Origin: Phlyctochytrium arcticum
Taxonomy: Eukaryota > Chytridiomycota > Chytridiomycetes > Chytridiales > Chytridiaceae
NCBI GenBank assembly: GCA_025602905.1
Contig: JAHLKI010000007.1
Span: forward strand, 310,001 to 374,000
Reading direction: 5' to 3'
DNA length: 64,000 bases
Translations under genes and position numbers: made by a program
The notes under the pieces: model-generated
Told to the model about the DNA's origin: nothing
What the model saw: the letters and a program-made list of their open reading frames with translations, nothing else
Database searches by the model: none
Shown here: piece by piece, positions 36,690 through 47,649 of the stretch
Position numbering within the stretch: position 1 is the stretch's first letter
Layout: the number at the start of each line of letters is the position of its first letter

Positions 36690-37128
36690 GCTCTCGCCTT
36701 GCTGCCCTGTCACGTTTCGTCGTCTTCTTTTTTTCCTGCCACCTGTACATATTCTTTGCCCTACTCCTATCGGACCTTCTAATTTTAGCTGTTCTCATCT
36801 ACTGTCCACCTGCATATACACATTTTCCCCCCACATCTATCTACCCAATATGTATCCACTGAATACTGACACACAATTTCCTTCTTTGCGATATGTGCAT
36901 CCATCCAAATGAAGCGTTGACTATATTCTAAGGGGTGGGAATATTCAAAAACCCTGTCTCCATATCTCCAACATGACTGTGCCGCTGAGCGTAAAGTATA
37001 AAGTGAACGTGACGTCACTCGATGACAAGCTTGAATAAATTTCGAGACGCCGAAACTTTTTTGACATTTGGCTCTTTCCTCCGTTGATTTTCCTAGTAAC
37101 TTTTTTTCTTGGACATTTATTAGTAAAA
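36690..37128. other. intergenic
   Basis: T-rich 3' flank of the homeobox gene and the promoter of the phosphatase gene. No gene seen. Confidence 0.5.
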
Positions 37129-39182
37129 ATGGGTTCCTCGCCGTCCGTAACAACCTCGGCTCCTGGACCCACACTCGCTCCAACCGGAAATACCGAACTC
37201 GAACCGCCCGCCGTCGTCGTCGATCCGCAGACCCAGGCCGCCGACATCCAGCAGCAGCAGCCGGCTCCCGCGGCCGAATCGAATGATTCCCCGGCAGCTC
37301 CAACCGTCAAACCTATGGTCCTGGCCAAGGAAGACAGACCCGTAGACCGCGTCTTTCAAAATATCGTCAATTTCAGGGATGTCGGCAAGAATTATAACAG
37401 TGATTCGGGGACAAAGTGAGTATACTTGAATGTGTATTCTCATTTGGCTTGATGTTGACTATAAGTCTCTCTCTAGTCGTTTGCGTGAAGGATGGTTTTT
37501 CAGATCGGGTCGTTTGGATGATGCGTCGACGGTAGATCTAGAATTGCTCACGGAAACTTTTGGGATTAAAGTCGTGGTTGATTTGCGTTCAGAGTATGTG
37601 TTGTTGTTGCTGCTGGAATTTACTTGTTTCGTTTACTAAATTACGTGTTTTTTTCGTGTGCATTGCAGAACGGAAGGCAAAATGGGGGATGGCCTCGTCA
37701 ACACTTTTCCCGCTTCTGTCATCAATGAGGTAAATAACTGAGGCCTGGCGTAACGCGGATTCCGACGAGCCCGAGCGAAGCGAGGGCGAGGAGGGCATGG
37801 CCCAGACATTTTTCCGTAGGAAAAATGGATGGGCGGAGAATCATTTTGCGAAGAGAAAGAACACTGACGAAGCACTGAAAGGGCGAGGAATGATTTTGCG
37901 CAGCAAAATCAGAATGAGGGAGGAAAGGGGACATTTCGACGAGCCCGAGCAAGCGAGGGCGTGGAGCGTGAGTTTTGTAATTGCCGGGGTTGGTGGTTTG
38001 ATGAGAATAGGGGGATGAGGGATTAAAAGAGGAACAAACATTATACTAAAAACGTTTCTTTCCATAATTTAGCATGCACATCTAGCCGAAATCCTCAAAC
38101 CCGAGACAACCCCCCTCCACCATCAAGAGTCCAACAACCCCGACACCGTCAAAGTCATTCGTCGCGTAGAGACTATACCGCCGCATAAAGAAAAACGACG
38201 GCACCGGATCCGGAAACGGGTTCGGCGGCATAGACATCGAAGTAAAGAAGCAGAGAGTAGTGCTCAAGCTGATGCTGCTTCTGTAGCTGTGGTTGATGAT
38301 AAAGTTCGAGTCTCTGATGTGGAAGAAGGGGAGAGTGGAAGTGAATTAGAGACAGTTTCGGAAACGGATGATGATGATAGTAGTGGTGGAACACGGACCC
38401 CTGATGAACCGAAGAAAGACGAGCAAGTCAATGTGGTGGTTCAAAAGGATGGGACGGTTGCCCCTGTTGTTACCAGTCTACCTGCTGTACTGGATGACAA
38501 TAGCCCAATGACCACATCGCGACATGTACAAAAACGCGTTACGTTTTACATCAACTTTGCCGGCAACAATTTTAGACGACGAGCTGTTTGGAAACCCCTT
38601 CCCTTGCGTTATAAACTGTACGTCCCGTCACTAACTTTCACCCCCACTCACAAACAACAAGAAACTAAACATTTCAAAAATAGTAAAGCCATCTCCCTCC
38701 TCGCCGTCAACAACCGTGCCGCCGTCGTCCGTCTCGTGGGCGCCCACTCCATCCAACCCTCAGGCCTCCTCGGTCTCAATAAAGCCTTTGTGACCCACTG
38801 CGGCGCCGAAATTGTGTCGGCCCTCCGTCTCCTTTCCAACATCAACCATTACCCGGTCCTAGTCCACTGCACTCAAGGCAAAGATCGGACAGGGTTAGTC
38901 GTCGGACTTGCTCTCCATTGTGCAGGTGTGACCGAAGAATTCATCTTGAAAGACTATGTTCGGACCCAGGAGGGATTGAAGGCACAGTATGAGGTGATGG
39001 TGGAAGAAATGCGCAAGACGGGACTGGACAGTTCATTTTCGGATGCGCCCGAAGAAGTCATGCGGGAGACGCTCAAGTTTATTCGAGAGACGTATGGGAG
39101 TATTGACGGGTACTTGGATTCACTCAAGTTTGGACCAGCAGAGCGGACTCGATTGGGAAGTTGTTTGTTGGCTCAATCATAA
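37129..39182 (+). CDS. Tyrosine phosphatase-fold protein (Y_phosphatase3 type)
   Basis: Exons: 37129-37415, 37477-37592, about 37670-37731, about 38072-38617, and from about 38684 to 39182. The N-terminus (about 75 residues) is Pro/Ala/Gln-rich. The catalytic fold starts at VNFRDVGKNYN, continues with LREGWFFRSGRLDDAS and IKVVVDLRSE, and ends with the P-loop HCTQGKDRTG, which has the Cys nucleophile and Arg of CX5R phosphatases. A Ser/Glu/Lys-rich insertion of about 120 residues interrupts the fold between the two halves. Members dephosphorylate phosphotyrosine or phosphoinositides; the substrate here is unknown. The third intron is several times longer than the others in the window and holds repeats. 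Confidence 0.8.
37732..38071 (+). repeat. Long repeat-bearing intron in the phosphatase gene
   Basis: A 340-base intron (GTAAATAAC donor, ATAATTTAG acceptor). The block GACGAGCCCGAGCGAAGCGA at about 37758 recurs, slightly changed, at about 37938. CATTTTGCG-type blocks occur twice (about 37850 and 37891), the second inside a small palindrome ATTTTGCGCAGCAAAAT. Other introns in this window are mostly 50-110 bases. Confidence 0.6.
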
Positions 39183-39787
39183 AAACCCCGGCTAGGACAT
39201 GTCATTTGTATAAACACTTTTTTTCCCGCACACACACACACACAACCGAATCTTTTTAACAGATGGATAATGAACTGATATTGGTTTGGATAACGAACTA
39301 CATAACACAAGAATACATACTTTGATAAACACGACCCAAAAAAACAAAGACCTCGATATAGACTCCTGCTGCTGCAGCTCAGTGGACTTTTCCATTCGCC
39401 GAGCCGGAAAAACAAGAAGAAGAAAAAAAGTAACATACGCCATTTCCGTACCTTCACTACAACCTTGACAAAAGAGTTTCAAGGGAGGAAGGTGGGGGAA
39501 GACAATATGACTTTTTTTTTGGAATTTCTCTCCCCGCGGACGGCGGCAATAAATAAGAATGTTGATCCCGGAACGTTTTCGCGAGAGGATAACATTTGAC
39601 GCAAGCGAAATGCGTGGGTGGGTGGGAGGCGGCCCTTGGCAATGATAGATGCCGGGTGGTTCGTCGCGTGCCCACAGATCCATTTGGCAGGTGAGAGAAA
39701 AGGGGGTGTGGTAAAGCATCATGAGAGAGTGATGGGATACAAACAAGTACTCATCATCATGGGGTGGTGGAAAGAGAAAGAGAGATT
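39183..39787. other. convergent spacer with a short CA repeat
   Basis: About 600 bases between convergent genes. Contains a short CA microsatellite at about 39229-39244. No gene. Confidence 0.55.
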
Positions 39788-40891
39788 TTACTCGACATCA
39801 TTGTCGTCGATGCAAGAGCTGTTTTTCAAGTGGCGACGAAGTGCATCTGCCCGAGTGAACCGTTTGGCGCATCCTTCCCCGGGACACGCGTGGGCCTTGA
39901 TTTTGGAATGAACCGTCTCATGGCGCTCCAAATCGTGAACCCGTAAAAAACTCTTGCAGCAGACAGAGCACTCAAAGGGCCGGCTGCGTTCGGGGTCGTG
40001 GGTGCGAACGTGAGTTTCGAGGTTAAACTTACGGGTAAAGAATTTGGAGCAGGAGGGGAGGGGGCAGGTGTAGACTTTGTTGGGGCGGCGGCGGGAGCGA
40101 TTGGTGGTGGGGCTGGCGGTGGGAGTGGTAGGAGACAAAGGGGAGGGATCCTCTGCGTCGTGTCGGGGGACAGCGGAATTGACAAGATTGCAGAGATGGA
40201 CAAAGTCCGAGACGGGGACCTGGACTGTGTCGGTGCTGCTGGCCGTAGACTGGGGCTCGAGCTTGAAAGCGGGGTCAGCGGCTGGAGCAAGGAGGGCGTC
40301 AAAAAGACCTAGGCCCAAAAAATCTGCCGGGACAGTGAGGGTACCGGAGGCGGAGGTAAAGAGATTACACGGATTGATAGAGCTCAAGTCCGAGGTGGTG
40401 GAAAAAAGGTCGTCACCAAAATCACTGAACAGAGGAGTGTCAGCAATGAGGGAGGGTGAGGTGGGGTCAAAGGTTGACTCAAGAAATTCTTGGGGGGTAG
40501 GGTAATATGCGGCGGGGTTGTTGTTGGCGTCGGCTTCCTTCAAATGTTGCTCGGTGGCCAAAAGAGTACTATGGGACATGGTGGGATCAGACGCCATACT
40601 TTCGTCTTTGAGTAATTCCATAACATACCTATCCGTGAGAGGAGGGAACCGGTCGGCTTCAGGCGACAAGTATGGAAATGGGGTAAAGCCAAAGTGGGTG
40701 GTGGTGGACGACGGATCCTCGGTTGGAATCTTCCCCGTGTCACAAATAGGTGTATTTAGAATAGGCGGAGTGGGGGGTAAAGGTTGGGCTGTCGAAGGAT
40801 GGGTGGGTGGTTCAGGTAGGTCAAAGAGAGAAAAATCGAATGCTTCGGAATCGTTGTAGGTAGGTGTCAAATGTGCGAAATCAAAGGACAT
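39788..40891 (-). CDS. C2H2 zinc finger transcription factor
   Basis: An intronless 367-residue protein with three C2H2 fingers near the C-terminus. The first is YTCPLPSCSKFFTRKFNL to HVRTH, the second FECSVCCKSFLRVHDL to HETVH, and the third HACPGEGCAKRFTRADAL to HLKNSSC, which ends in Cys in place of the usual last His spacing. Two of the three fingers have the long C-x4-C spacing. The N-terminal 270 residues are Pro/Ser/Thr and acidic, as in activation domains. DNA binding is inferred from the fingers; targets are unknown. Confidence 0.85.
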   Translation of the reverse strand: MSFDFAHLTPTYNDSEAFDFSLFDLPEPPTHPSTAQPLPPTPPILNTPICDTGKIPTEDPSSTTTHFGFTPFPYLSPEADRFPPLTDRYVMELLKDESMASDPTMSHSTLLATEQHLKEADANNNPAAYYPTPQEFLESTFDPTSPSLIADTPLFSDFGDDLFSTTSDLSSINPCNLFTSASGTLTVPADFLGLGLFDALLAPAADPAFKLEPQSTASSTDTVQVPVSDFVHLCNLVNSAVPRHDAEDPSPLSPTTPTASPTTNRSRRRPNKVYTCPLPSCSKFFTRKFNLETHVRTHDPERSRPFECSVCCKSFLRVHDLERHETVHSKIKAHACPGEGCAKRFTRADALRRHLKNSSCIDDNDVE

Positions 40892-41467
40892 AACAATTTG
40901 GCTTTACTTTAAACGGGTGTGGGTGTGTGTGTTTTGAGTAAAGGATGAGAACGACAAGGACTATGATAATCGTTGTCGTTGTCGTTGTCGGAGAAGTATA
41001 GCAATGAGTGTGCTGCTAAACCAAAAACGTTGCTTCTTCTTTCACCCCTTTGAACCAAACAATTGCCGCTCGAAGAACAGAGTCTGAGAGCGTAAAGTGT
41101 CTGGCGGCTAGCAAAGTGAAGGAAAAACGAGGTTGTGAAAACGTCGTCCGGGTGCGAAAGAAGCGGATGCCGAGGTCGTTTCGCCGTCTTTGTAGACTTT
41201 TCCGCCGCGAAAGTCGCCGTGGGGAAGCCATGCAGCGGCTCCGCTCACTTCCCCGCCCAGGGTTCATTATGCTTCTTTCGGCTAAAGGTGCTGCTGACTC
41301 AGCAGGTTCCGCTTGCAAATTCCCCAGACCAATCCCCAGGCAGACACATCAGACACGTTAGAAACATCACAATTATACTATTGTAGAATGTACGACTAGA
41401 GTAGACTAACGATAAGTGACGCAGTTTTCATACGGCCCAAGTTCTTAATAGGGACCTACGTCGAAAT
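40892..41467. other. intergenic
   Basis: Upstream region of the C2H2 gene and 3' flank of MGS1, with GTTGTCGTTGTCGTTGTCG triplet repetition near 40970. No gene seen. Confidence 0.5.
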
Positions 41468-43413
41468 TCAATGTGAATCAACTTCATCTTCAATCTTTTC
41501 TGGCCGCTGGAAAAAGTCCACCTCCTCCAATTCTGGAGGCAGATACGTCTGATGAACAGGACCCGCAAAGTCGGGATTGTACTTGTACCCTTTGCCATAG
41601 TCTAGCTCTTTCATCAACTGCAGCACCACCGGAGTTAAGCAAACAAGGCAGTGGGGGTTCAGTTGGCACTTACCTTGGTCGGTGCGTTCCGGATATGTAA
41701 TGGGACTGGGAAGGCTACATTCGTTGCTATTGTCTGCTTGACACTCTGCTCCAGGGTCAAAAAGTAGCATTACTCTCATTAACTGTGACAAGCATACCTT
41801 CATGGCCTTGTACACCTCTACGCTTTTCGGCGCATGGGCCAAATACTGCTCAAAACTTCTTAGCGCCAGAGATAAAATAACCATAATCAAAGTCATCACC
41901 GCACCGTAACACAGTGGCCCAGAATGGCATCGCATTCCGGCATGCCAATCATTTGACAAGACTGATATGTCGCTACCGCCAGCGGTAAGGCACTGTTATC
42001 AGCTAAACCAATATCCTCAGACGCAAATCGGACGAGTCGGCGAGCAACATATAACGGGTCTTCCCCCGCATAAATCATGCGTCCGAGCCAGTACAGTGAC
42101 GCGTTGGCATCAGATCCCCGCATACTCTGGGTAAAGAAATATAAGAACCGAGTTCATATGTGCATGAATCAAACACTAACCTTGTGTAATGCCGAAATGA
42201 TGTTGTAATGTTCCTCGCCGTTTCGATCGTACTGAAGTGATGTCCGCTGTAGTGCCTGTCTAATCATTTCTTCCGATACTTCTATTTCACTGCTCGCATC
42301 TTCAGCTAGCTTCGTCGATGGTACTGCAGAGTCCATAGCCATTTCCAACGTATTAAGAGCTGCCCGTGCGTCTCCATCACACAAACCAGCTAAATGAGCT
42401 AAAACCTTGTCTGAAACTTTCACCGCCTGCGACATTGTTTCTTGCTTGATTTTGATTGCTCGGCGTAAAAGGATCGTCACATCCCCGACTGTCAATTTGT
42501 CCAGTACAAACACCTTGGATCGACTCAACAATGCATTATTGACCCGAAAACTGGGGTTTTCCGTCGTTGCAGCAATCAATGTAAACTCTCCTTTTTCCAA
42601 AGCTGGGAGAAAGAAATCCTGCTGGGCTTTGGTAAAGCGATGGATCTCATCGAGAAAAAGAATCGATTTGCGGCCAGTCAGTGTACGATGATTACGCGCT
42701 TCATCGGCTGCTTTTCGGACATCAGCTACATTGTTGATGGTGGCAGACAGCTCACGATAGTGCGCCTTCTGAGATTTGGCTGTTAAGTCGGGGTTTAGTG
42801 ATTAGTCTTTTCGGAAGACAAAATGAATTGTCATGTTAAGTAACAAAAACTGATTCGCACCAATGATCCGGGCGAGGGTAGTCTTTCCCGAGCCAGGCGG
42901 GCCCCAGAAAATCAAGCTGGGAACTTTGTTCTGATCAATCAGGTTACGCAATAGAGTGTTTTCGCCGATAAGCTCTTGATGACCTTGCACCTCATCCAGA
43001 GATTTGGGCCTGGCAAGATCTGCTAGCGGCGCATTGTTGTCGATGCGAGCTTTTTTCAAGCGGGGTTCCTCCGAGAATGGGTTGGAAGAAGTTATTGATG
43101 CTGGTGGGGCTGTCGCATCGCCGTTGACTTCGTCATCGGGTCTTGGTCGTTTGCTAGCAGGTGATCCTCCTCCCAAATTAGACGTTCGCCGCAACACTCC
43201 AGAAACCGGTTGTTTGCCTGGTGAGCCAGCTGACTCAAACAGCTTTGTTTGCACAGTTCTTTGGCCAGGAGTGGTGGCCTGACCTTCGGGTCGGGTGCTT
43301 GCAGCAGAGTTTACAGCACATCCCGAGTCAATGTGTTGGTTGATGAACCGGGAGCAGACCGGGCGGGTACAGATAGGACAAAGAACAGAGGCGGAGCCCT
43401 CGGCTGTCATCAT
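41468..43413 (-). CDS. MGS1: AAA+ ATPase of the MGS1/WRNIP1 family
   Basis: A multi-exon gene starting at ATG 43413. The N-terminus carries a ubiquitin-binding UBZ finger ([21 protein letters not shown]). The AAA+ core starts with [19 protein letters not shown], has Walker [16 protein letters not shown] and Walker [12 protein letters not shown], and sensor 1 in AATTENPSF. The C-terminal oligomerisation region includes [20 protein letters not shown], then [15 protein letters not shown], then [17 protein letters not shown]. The protein helps stalled replication forks by binding ubiquitylated PCNA and polymerase delta. Introns lie at about 42785-42862, 42125-42180, 41835-41900 and 41640-41810, the last two with uncertain ends. 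A DIRS element ends only 75 bases upstream of the start codon. Confidence 0.92.
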
Positions 43414-43488
43414 GGGTGCTAAGTATCACGAACCCGTAGCGATTGCGATTTGATTGGTATGGAAAATCTGAAACTCGGACTTCCTCAC

Positions 43489-43540
43489 GATAGACTTCAT
43501 AAATTCGTCCATCCTTGGACAGATTTCGCTCTGCAGAAGG
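43489..43540 (+). repeat. DIRS left inverted terminal repeat, outer part
   Basis: Outer part of the left terminal repeat, complementary to the first half of the ICR (51653-51710). It ends with the first copy of the GCAGAAGG target duplication made by the nested transposon. Confidence 0.85.
43533..43540 (+). repeat. 8-bp target site duplication, left copy
   Basis: GCAGAAGG, directly outside the left terminal inverted repeat of the nested DNA transposon. Identical to 47464-47471. The uninterrupted site is seen, reverse-complemented, in the ICR at about 51659-51666. Confidence 0.92.
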
Positions 43541-43565
43541 CCCAGCGCACGGGTTCCATTTTAGG
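43541..43565 (+). repeat. Left terminal inverted repeat of the nested transposon
   Basis: 25 bases, perfect reverse complement of 47439-47463. Begins CCCAGCGC at the element end. Confidence 0.95.
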
Positions 43566-43963
43566 CTAAATGATCTCAAACTTGTGCGCAGCTGTGGACT
43601 GAACACTTTCTGAGCAGAAGAACGTCTATTAAAACCTTAAAGATAGGCATACTGATATGAATGATTCCCTTTCAATGAAGTCAAATTTGAGGTTTCCAAA
43701 AAAAAATTCACGCTTTGGTAATAAAACTAGTCTATTCTACGAAAATTTTGAGAAGAGAGTATAACCGCGATGGGCTTGTTGGAGGATTGGAGACTTGGAC
43801 CTGGATAGATTCAGTTAAAAATTGCAGGAATGAAATTTCAGACATGTCTCTAGGAACTGACACAAGCTGTGGGCATTTGGTGCGGTCATTCCGGCGATTG
43901 ATGCATATCTATGTCCGCGTTTGTGTCAGCACGATCAAGATGCGGTAGGTCACAGTGAGTTAC

Positions 43964-46900
43964 TTACCACAGCTCCTCAGTGATCTCCTCATCCTCATCT
44001 TCGTCTCTTACAAAGTCTTCATCCGAGAGGGGCTTCGCCATGTTGTGTATCCACCAGATAAATTCATTCCCAGCAATTAACTGTTTGAGGTGAATGCAGA
44101 TATCTTGACTCAAAATAGGGCATTGACAAATGATTGAACCAGGCCTCATCGGGGGTTTTTCGAATGTGGAAAACTTATTGAAGAACTTCTTATTGTCAGT
44201 TGCGGCATCACCTTGATTGGTTATGTCTTGAAGCGGGGTTCGCACTCTCTCAACTGCAGCAAAGTCACTAATATCCGTGTGAACGTTCAGAGGAACGACC
44301 TTCTTATCTCCCCAGAGGGTAAGTGGTAATAACCGTTCGGACACAGTCACGATTACTTCAGGCGGGATATTACAGTTGATGAATTTCGAAATTTTGGTGT
44401 TCTTCTTTCGCTTCTTCTTCGCGGGTTCCGTTGCTGTAGCGGTTGATGGCTGGGATGGGGCCACTATATAGCGGACCTGATACCCGCGAACTTTTCTAGC
44501 GGTGGCAGAATGAGAGAACATCATCTCTCCCTTGATGGTGATGTTGGGCGAATTGGCAATGAGTTTGCGGAACATGTCCTTAAGAGTAGCGACCATGATT
44601 TCGAGATGTGAGTTAAAGTACTGTGTACGTTTGGTCTCTACGGGCTGTCGTGGTTGAAGTGTGAACTTTCCCGCGAACTTTGTCCATGGTGTCCGCTTTT
44701 TCCTGTCGTCAGCTTTTTGTTTTGCGACTTGCGCCAGAAATGACCTTGAACTTAAATTTTTGTTTGCAGAGAGGTAAAGTGTGTTTAAGACGGCACGGCC
44801 GTGCGAGTCGAATGGCCGGATGCAAGCACGGAGGAGGGAGTGGAAAACCTCCAGATCCTCAGAACTTGCTAGTGGCAGGTTGCTGTATAGCGCAGCAGTG
44901 ATGTTATCATCACCCCCCATCTCAATCTCCTGGATTGCAGAGAGAATGTGGAGAACGATGGTGACATAGTTCCTTTTGCGATATCGTATGAAGAGTGGCA
45001 ACAACCTATGCAGTACCTCCTTATACAGCACAATGTTGCCGCTGGCCATGGCCGTTGCAGCATCCAGTACGAGCGGCAACTCTTCATCGAACAGCCGGAT
45101 GAGGGAGTCCACTATGACACGCTGGAATTCGGGGAGATCTTTCTGCTGTTTCGCCCAATCCATCACTTGGACACGGCACTGTTTCCAAGCTAAGAACATC
45201 ATTGTTAGCAACATCATGCGCCTTACAGGTCGCAGCTTTACTAGTTGAACGGCAAAATCCGGGAATGCGGAGCTCCAAATAGGCATGAACACATTGAAGT
45301 TCCATTGCAATAACGCTGTGATGCATTAAGTATGTAGCCTTGAGACGATGATAATAAGGATTTACCTTGCTGGGCATTCAGTGCGATGTGCATACCATCA
45401 GGCCATGGGCAAAGAACGATTCGGAGATATGCATGGTCTGGAGATAGACGGCCCCGCGTTTTCGCCCATAGTATCTTCATGACGTTCCGCCAAACATAAA
45501 AGTCGCCAGTAATGAAAATCGCTCCGTCTTTGTAGTGTTCAATAAACTTCTTGACGGAAACCATTAGAGATCGTAAATCTTCCGCAGTCTTCATTCTGTT
45601 CGGCATCGCATCGAAAACATGAAACTGTTTTAATTCAGCGGCACTGGTTGACATGTCGAATTGATACGGCCTGCGAAAAGCATTCGCTTGGTTTGTGTTG
45701 ATAATTTTTTCGCCGTAGGTTTCCTTCTCAACGATGTCAGTTATTGCTTTGTCTAGGAGAGGCGCGTTGACGAAGGCCTTCTTGTCCTTGTCAGATCCCA
45801 TGTCACTGAAGTCTATATACGGCTTTTCCAAGAGTGGTAGAGGTAAAGCTCGATGTACGTGTCCATTCTCCTCATCATAAGACGATTGCCCCTTCGGAAA
45901 AAACTTCACAGCCAAGTTAGCTTGAGTTTGCACGGTGCTGAACTTTCCTGAGTTCGCCGAACCAGGTGTTCCATGAACTGAAACTCTGTTGAAGTCGTCC
46001 ATCTTGACAACTGGAACAACTGTACCCCCGCTCATCTGTTCGGTCAGCTCCTTGTACGCCCTCGCGTTCGCTTCCTTCATTTTCTGCTTCGCTACGTCCG
46101 GACTGAAACTCAAATTAAAAGACGCGAGCACCTTTCTACTGCTCTCGGATAATCCTAATGTGGTTGATATCAACACATCCTTCATGAAATTGATGTGGGG
46201 ATGAAGGAATGCGGCCTTCTGTACAGTAATGGAAGCTATGATTCTTCTCCTTCTCTCTGACTCTGTTTGCTTCCAGCTAACAGCTGGTAGAAATGTTTCA
46301 GTTTCACTGGTATGAGTGGTCAAGCATTAGGTACCTGAGAGCCCCAAGTCGACCGCTGTCTTCGTCGCCAAATTGTCGCAACTATCTAAATGCTCAATAA
46401 ACGCGTCCAAATCCGATGTAAAAGGCATCTTGAGATCACACTCCTTGTCAAGCAGGTCAAGAACGCCGTTCCTAAACTTCAAGGTATCGGACATGACCGG
46501 CTCAACAAAATCGTTCCTGTTGTCCTCCAAGTCGACAGTGATAGTGCCAAAGTTGATTGTGCGCGTAGGCGTAGGTGAGGCGATCGTGGGCGAGCCGAAT
46601 GTGGGCGAGCCAAACGTGGGCGTGACGGGTGTATGCACCCCGAAAATAGGCTCAACGGGTTCAAACGTTGCAGGTGTAGGCATGACAGGTTGTGCAATCA
46701 CGGATATTGGCGGTACCGGCATGGGCGTGACGTGTGTGATGATTGTCGATGTACTAGTTGCGACTGCCTGGGCATCGTTTTCCTTCTGATTTACTCGAAA
46801 CAAGGGGTGTGGGTACTTGCGGTCAAGTTGGTTCCAGCATTTTTTGCAAAACGTGGCATTCTTGTGGCCGGCATCCGTGCTGAAATGAAATGGGACGTTG

Positions 46901-47067
46901 TTCGCTCGAAGATGGGCAAGAAGACCGAGATCTCGATGGCAGTAGCGGGTACTGGACTTAGTCTTGCAAATGATGCAGACAGGCTTGACTCCTTTCGGTT
47001 CTGTATCGTTGAATGGTGCGATGAATCGGCCATCCTGCCGCCGATTATTGGGGGGACTAGAAGCCAT
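43964..47067 (-). CDS. Putative transposase of the nested DNA transposon, about 1,000 residues
   Basis: Exons 47067-46335, 46283-45367 and 45316-43964 (introns of 51 and 50 bases) sum to 3,003 bases, a whole 1,000 codons plus stop, which supports the splicing. An in-frame ATG at 47250 would add 61 residues. The N-terminal region has a Cys/His cluster (CIICKTKSSTRYCH and later FCKKCWNQL), a likely DNA-binding zinc finger, followed by a Pro/Thr-rich repeat linker (TFGSPTFGSPT). The centre has AIFITGDFYVWRNVMKILW, then LCPWPDGMHIALNAQQALLQ across intron 2, then FMPIWSSAFPDFAVQLVKLR. A GD, then P-D-G-x-H, then N-x-Q pattern may be the acid core of an RNase H-like transposase. A basic cluster (PAKKKRKKNTK) could be a nuclear signal, and the C-terminus is acidic. 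Confidence 0.75.
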
Positions 47068-47438
47068 GATAACTCGAGTGGACCCGGATAAAACGCTCCA
47101 ATATTGAAGACGGGCTGAGATAATATGTGTGCCGAGGGTATCTAAGCGTCTCCGTACTCGTCCAATGCGAGGGACCGAAACGGGGGGACCTGGAAGGGGG
47201 GGAGTTAAAAGAGAAATCGCCATCTGAAATTCGCACATAACTGTTATCATTGCTACACAAAACGGCTCAAAACGTCAGCCAATCCAAAGTGAATTATTAC
47301 ATCTCGAGGTTCGTGACGTAAAAGCGCAACTTTATTGACAGTCTGCAATGAAACAGGGTCAAGGTAGATTTACCAACACGTATTTCACGAACACGCCGGA
47401 GCTCTGATTACATCAGCGTGGCTGCGACTCTGATTTGT

Positions 47439-47463
47439 CCTAAAATGGAACCCGTGCGCTGGG
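47439..47463 (-). repeat. Right terminal inverted repeat of the nested transposon
   Basis: 25 bases, perfect inverted match to 43541-43565, ending GCGCTGGG at the element end. Confidence 0.95.
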
Positions 47464-47471
47464 GCAGAAGG
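47464..47471 (+). repeat. 8-bp target site duplication, right copy
   Basis: GCAGAAGG, identical to 43533-43540. Confidence 0.92.
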
Positions 47472-47570
47472 CCCGGTGTCAGTGATTATGCGTAATCTAA
47501 TATAACCATAAATGCTATAGAAAAGACTAAAATAGTGTCCCGTTCACCCTCCCGTTTCCCTTTGCCGTTT
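47464..47570 (+). repeat. DIRS left inverted terminal repeat, inner part
   Basis: Continues the left terminal repeat after the nested insert. Bases 47491-47567 are an almost perfect inverted match to 51818-51895, including the GTGTCCCGTTCACCCTCCCG block. The right repeat carries about 35 extra bases (around 51896-51931) that are absent here. Confidence 0.88.
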
Positions 47571-47649
47571 TCAGAGCAGCGAGTCTGGCAACATCGACAA
47601 GCTCTAACACAAAACTGACTACGACCCATCAACTAAACAACCTTCACCT

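Larger units (their letters stand above)
43541..47463 (-). mobile_element. Nested DNA transposon with 25-bp perfect TIRs, transposase superfamily not recognised
   Basis: The ends are 25-bp perfect inverted repeats (43541-43565 and 47439-47463), starting CCCAGCGCACGGG and ending TTTTAGG towards the inside. The 8-bp duplication GCAGAAGG flanks both. Removing 43541-47471 restores a DIRS left end that matches the DIRS ICR base for base. The only gene is a three-exon minus-strand gene for about 1,000 residues. An 8-bp duplication is shared by hAT, P and KDZ/Zisupton elements, but the protein shows none of their textbook motifs that I can recognise. Perfect ends and an undamaged frame suggest a recent insertion. 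Confidence 0.9.

Noticed and set aside
39229..39244. CA microsatellite as a mobile or regulatory signal
   Set aside because: Short simple repeat in a 3' spacer, nothing more can be supported.
43328..43606. Open frame of 92 codons running from the DIRS end into MGS1
   Set aside because: It is formed by the junction of the DIRS terminal repeat, the nested transposon end and the MGS1 leader, so it is not a gene.
46327..46329. In-frame TAA that would make the transposase gene a pseudogene
   Set aside because: It lies inside a 51-base GT-AG intron (46284-46334). Splicing it restores one frame, and the total length is a whole number of codons.
43547..47473. The inverted repeats around the unknown gene as another pair of DIRS ends
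   Set aside because: The 25-bp repeats are not part of the DIRS ITR or ICR. The 8-bp duplication outside them and the restored ICR match show an independent insertion.
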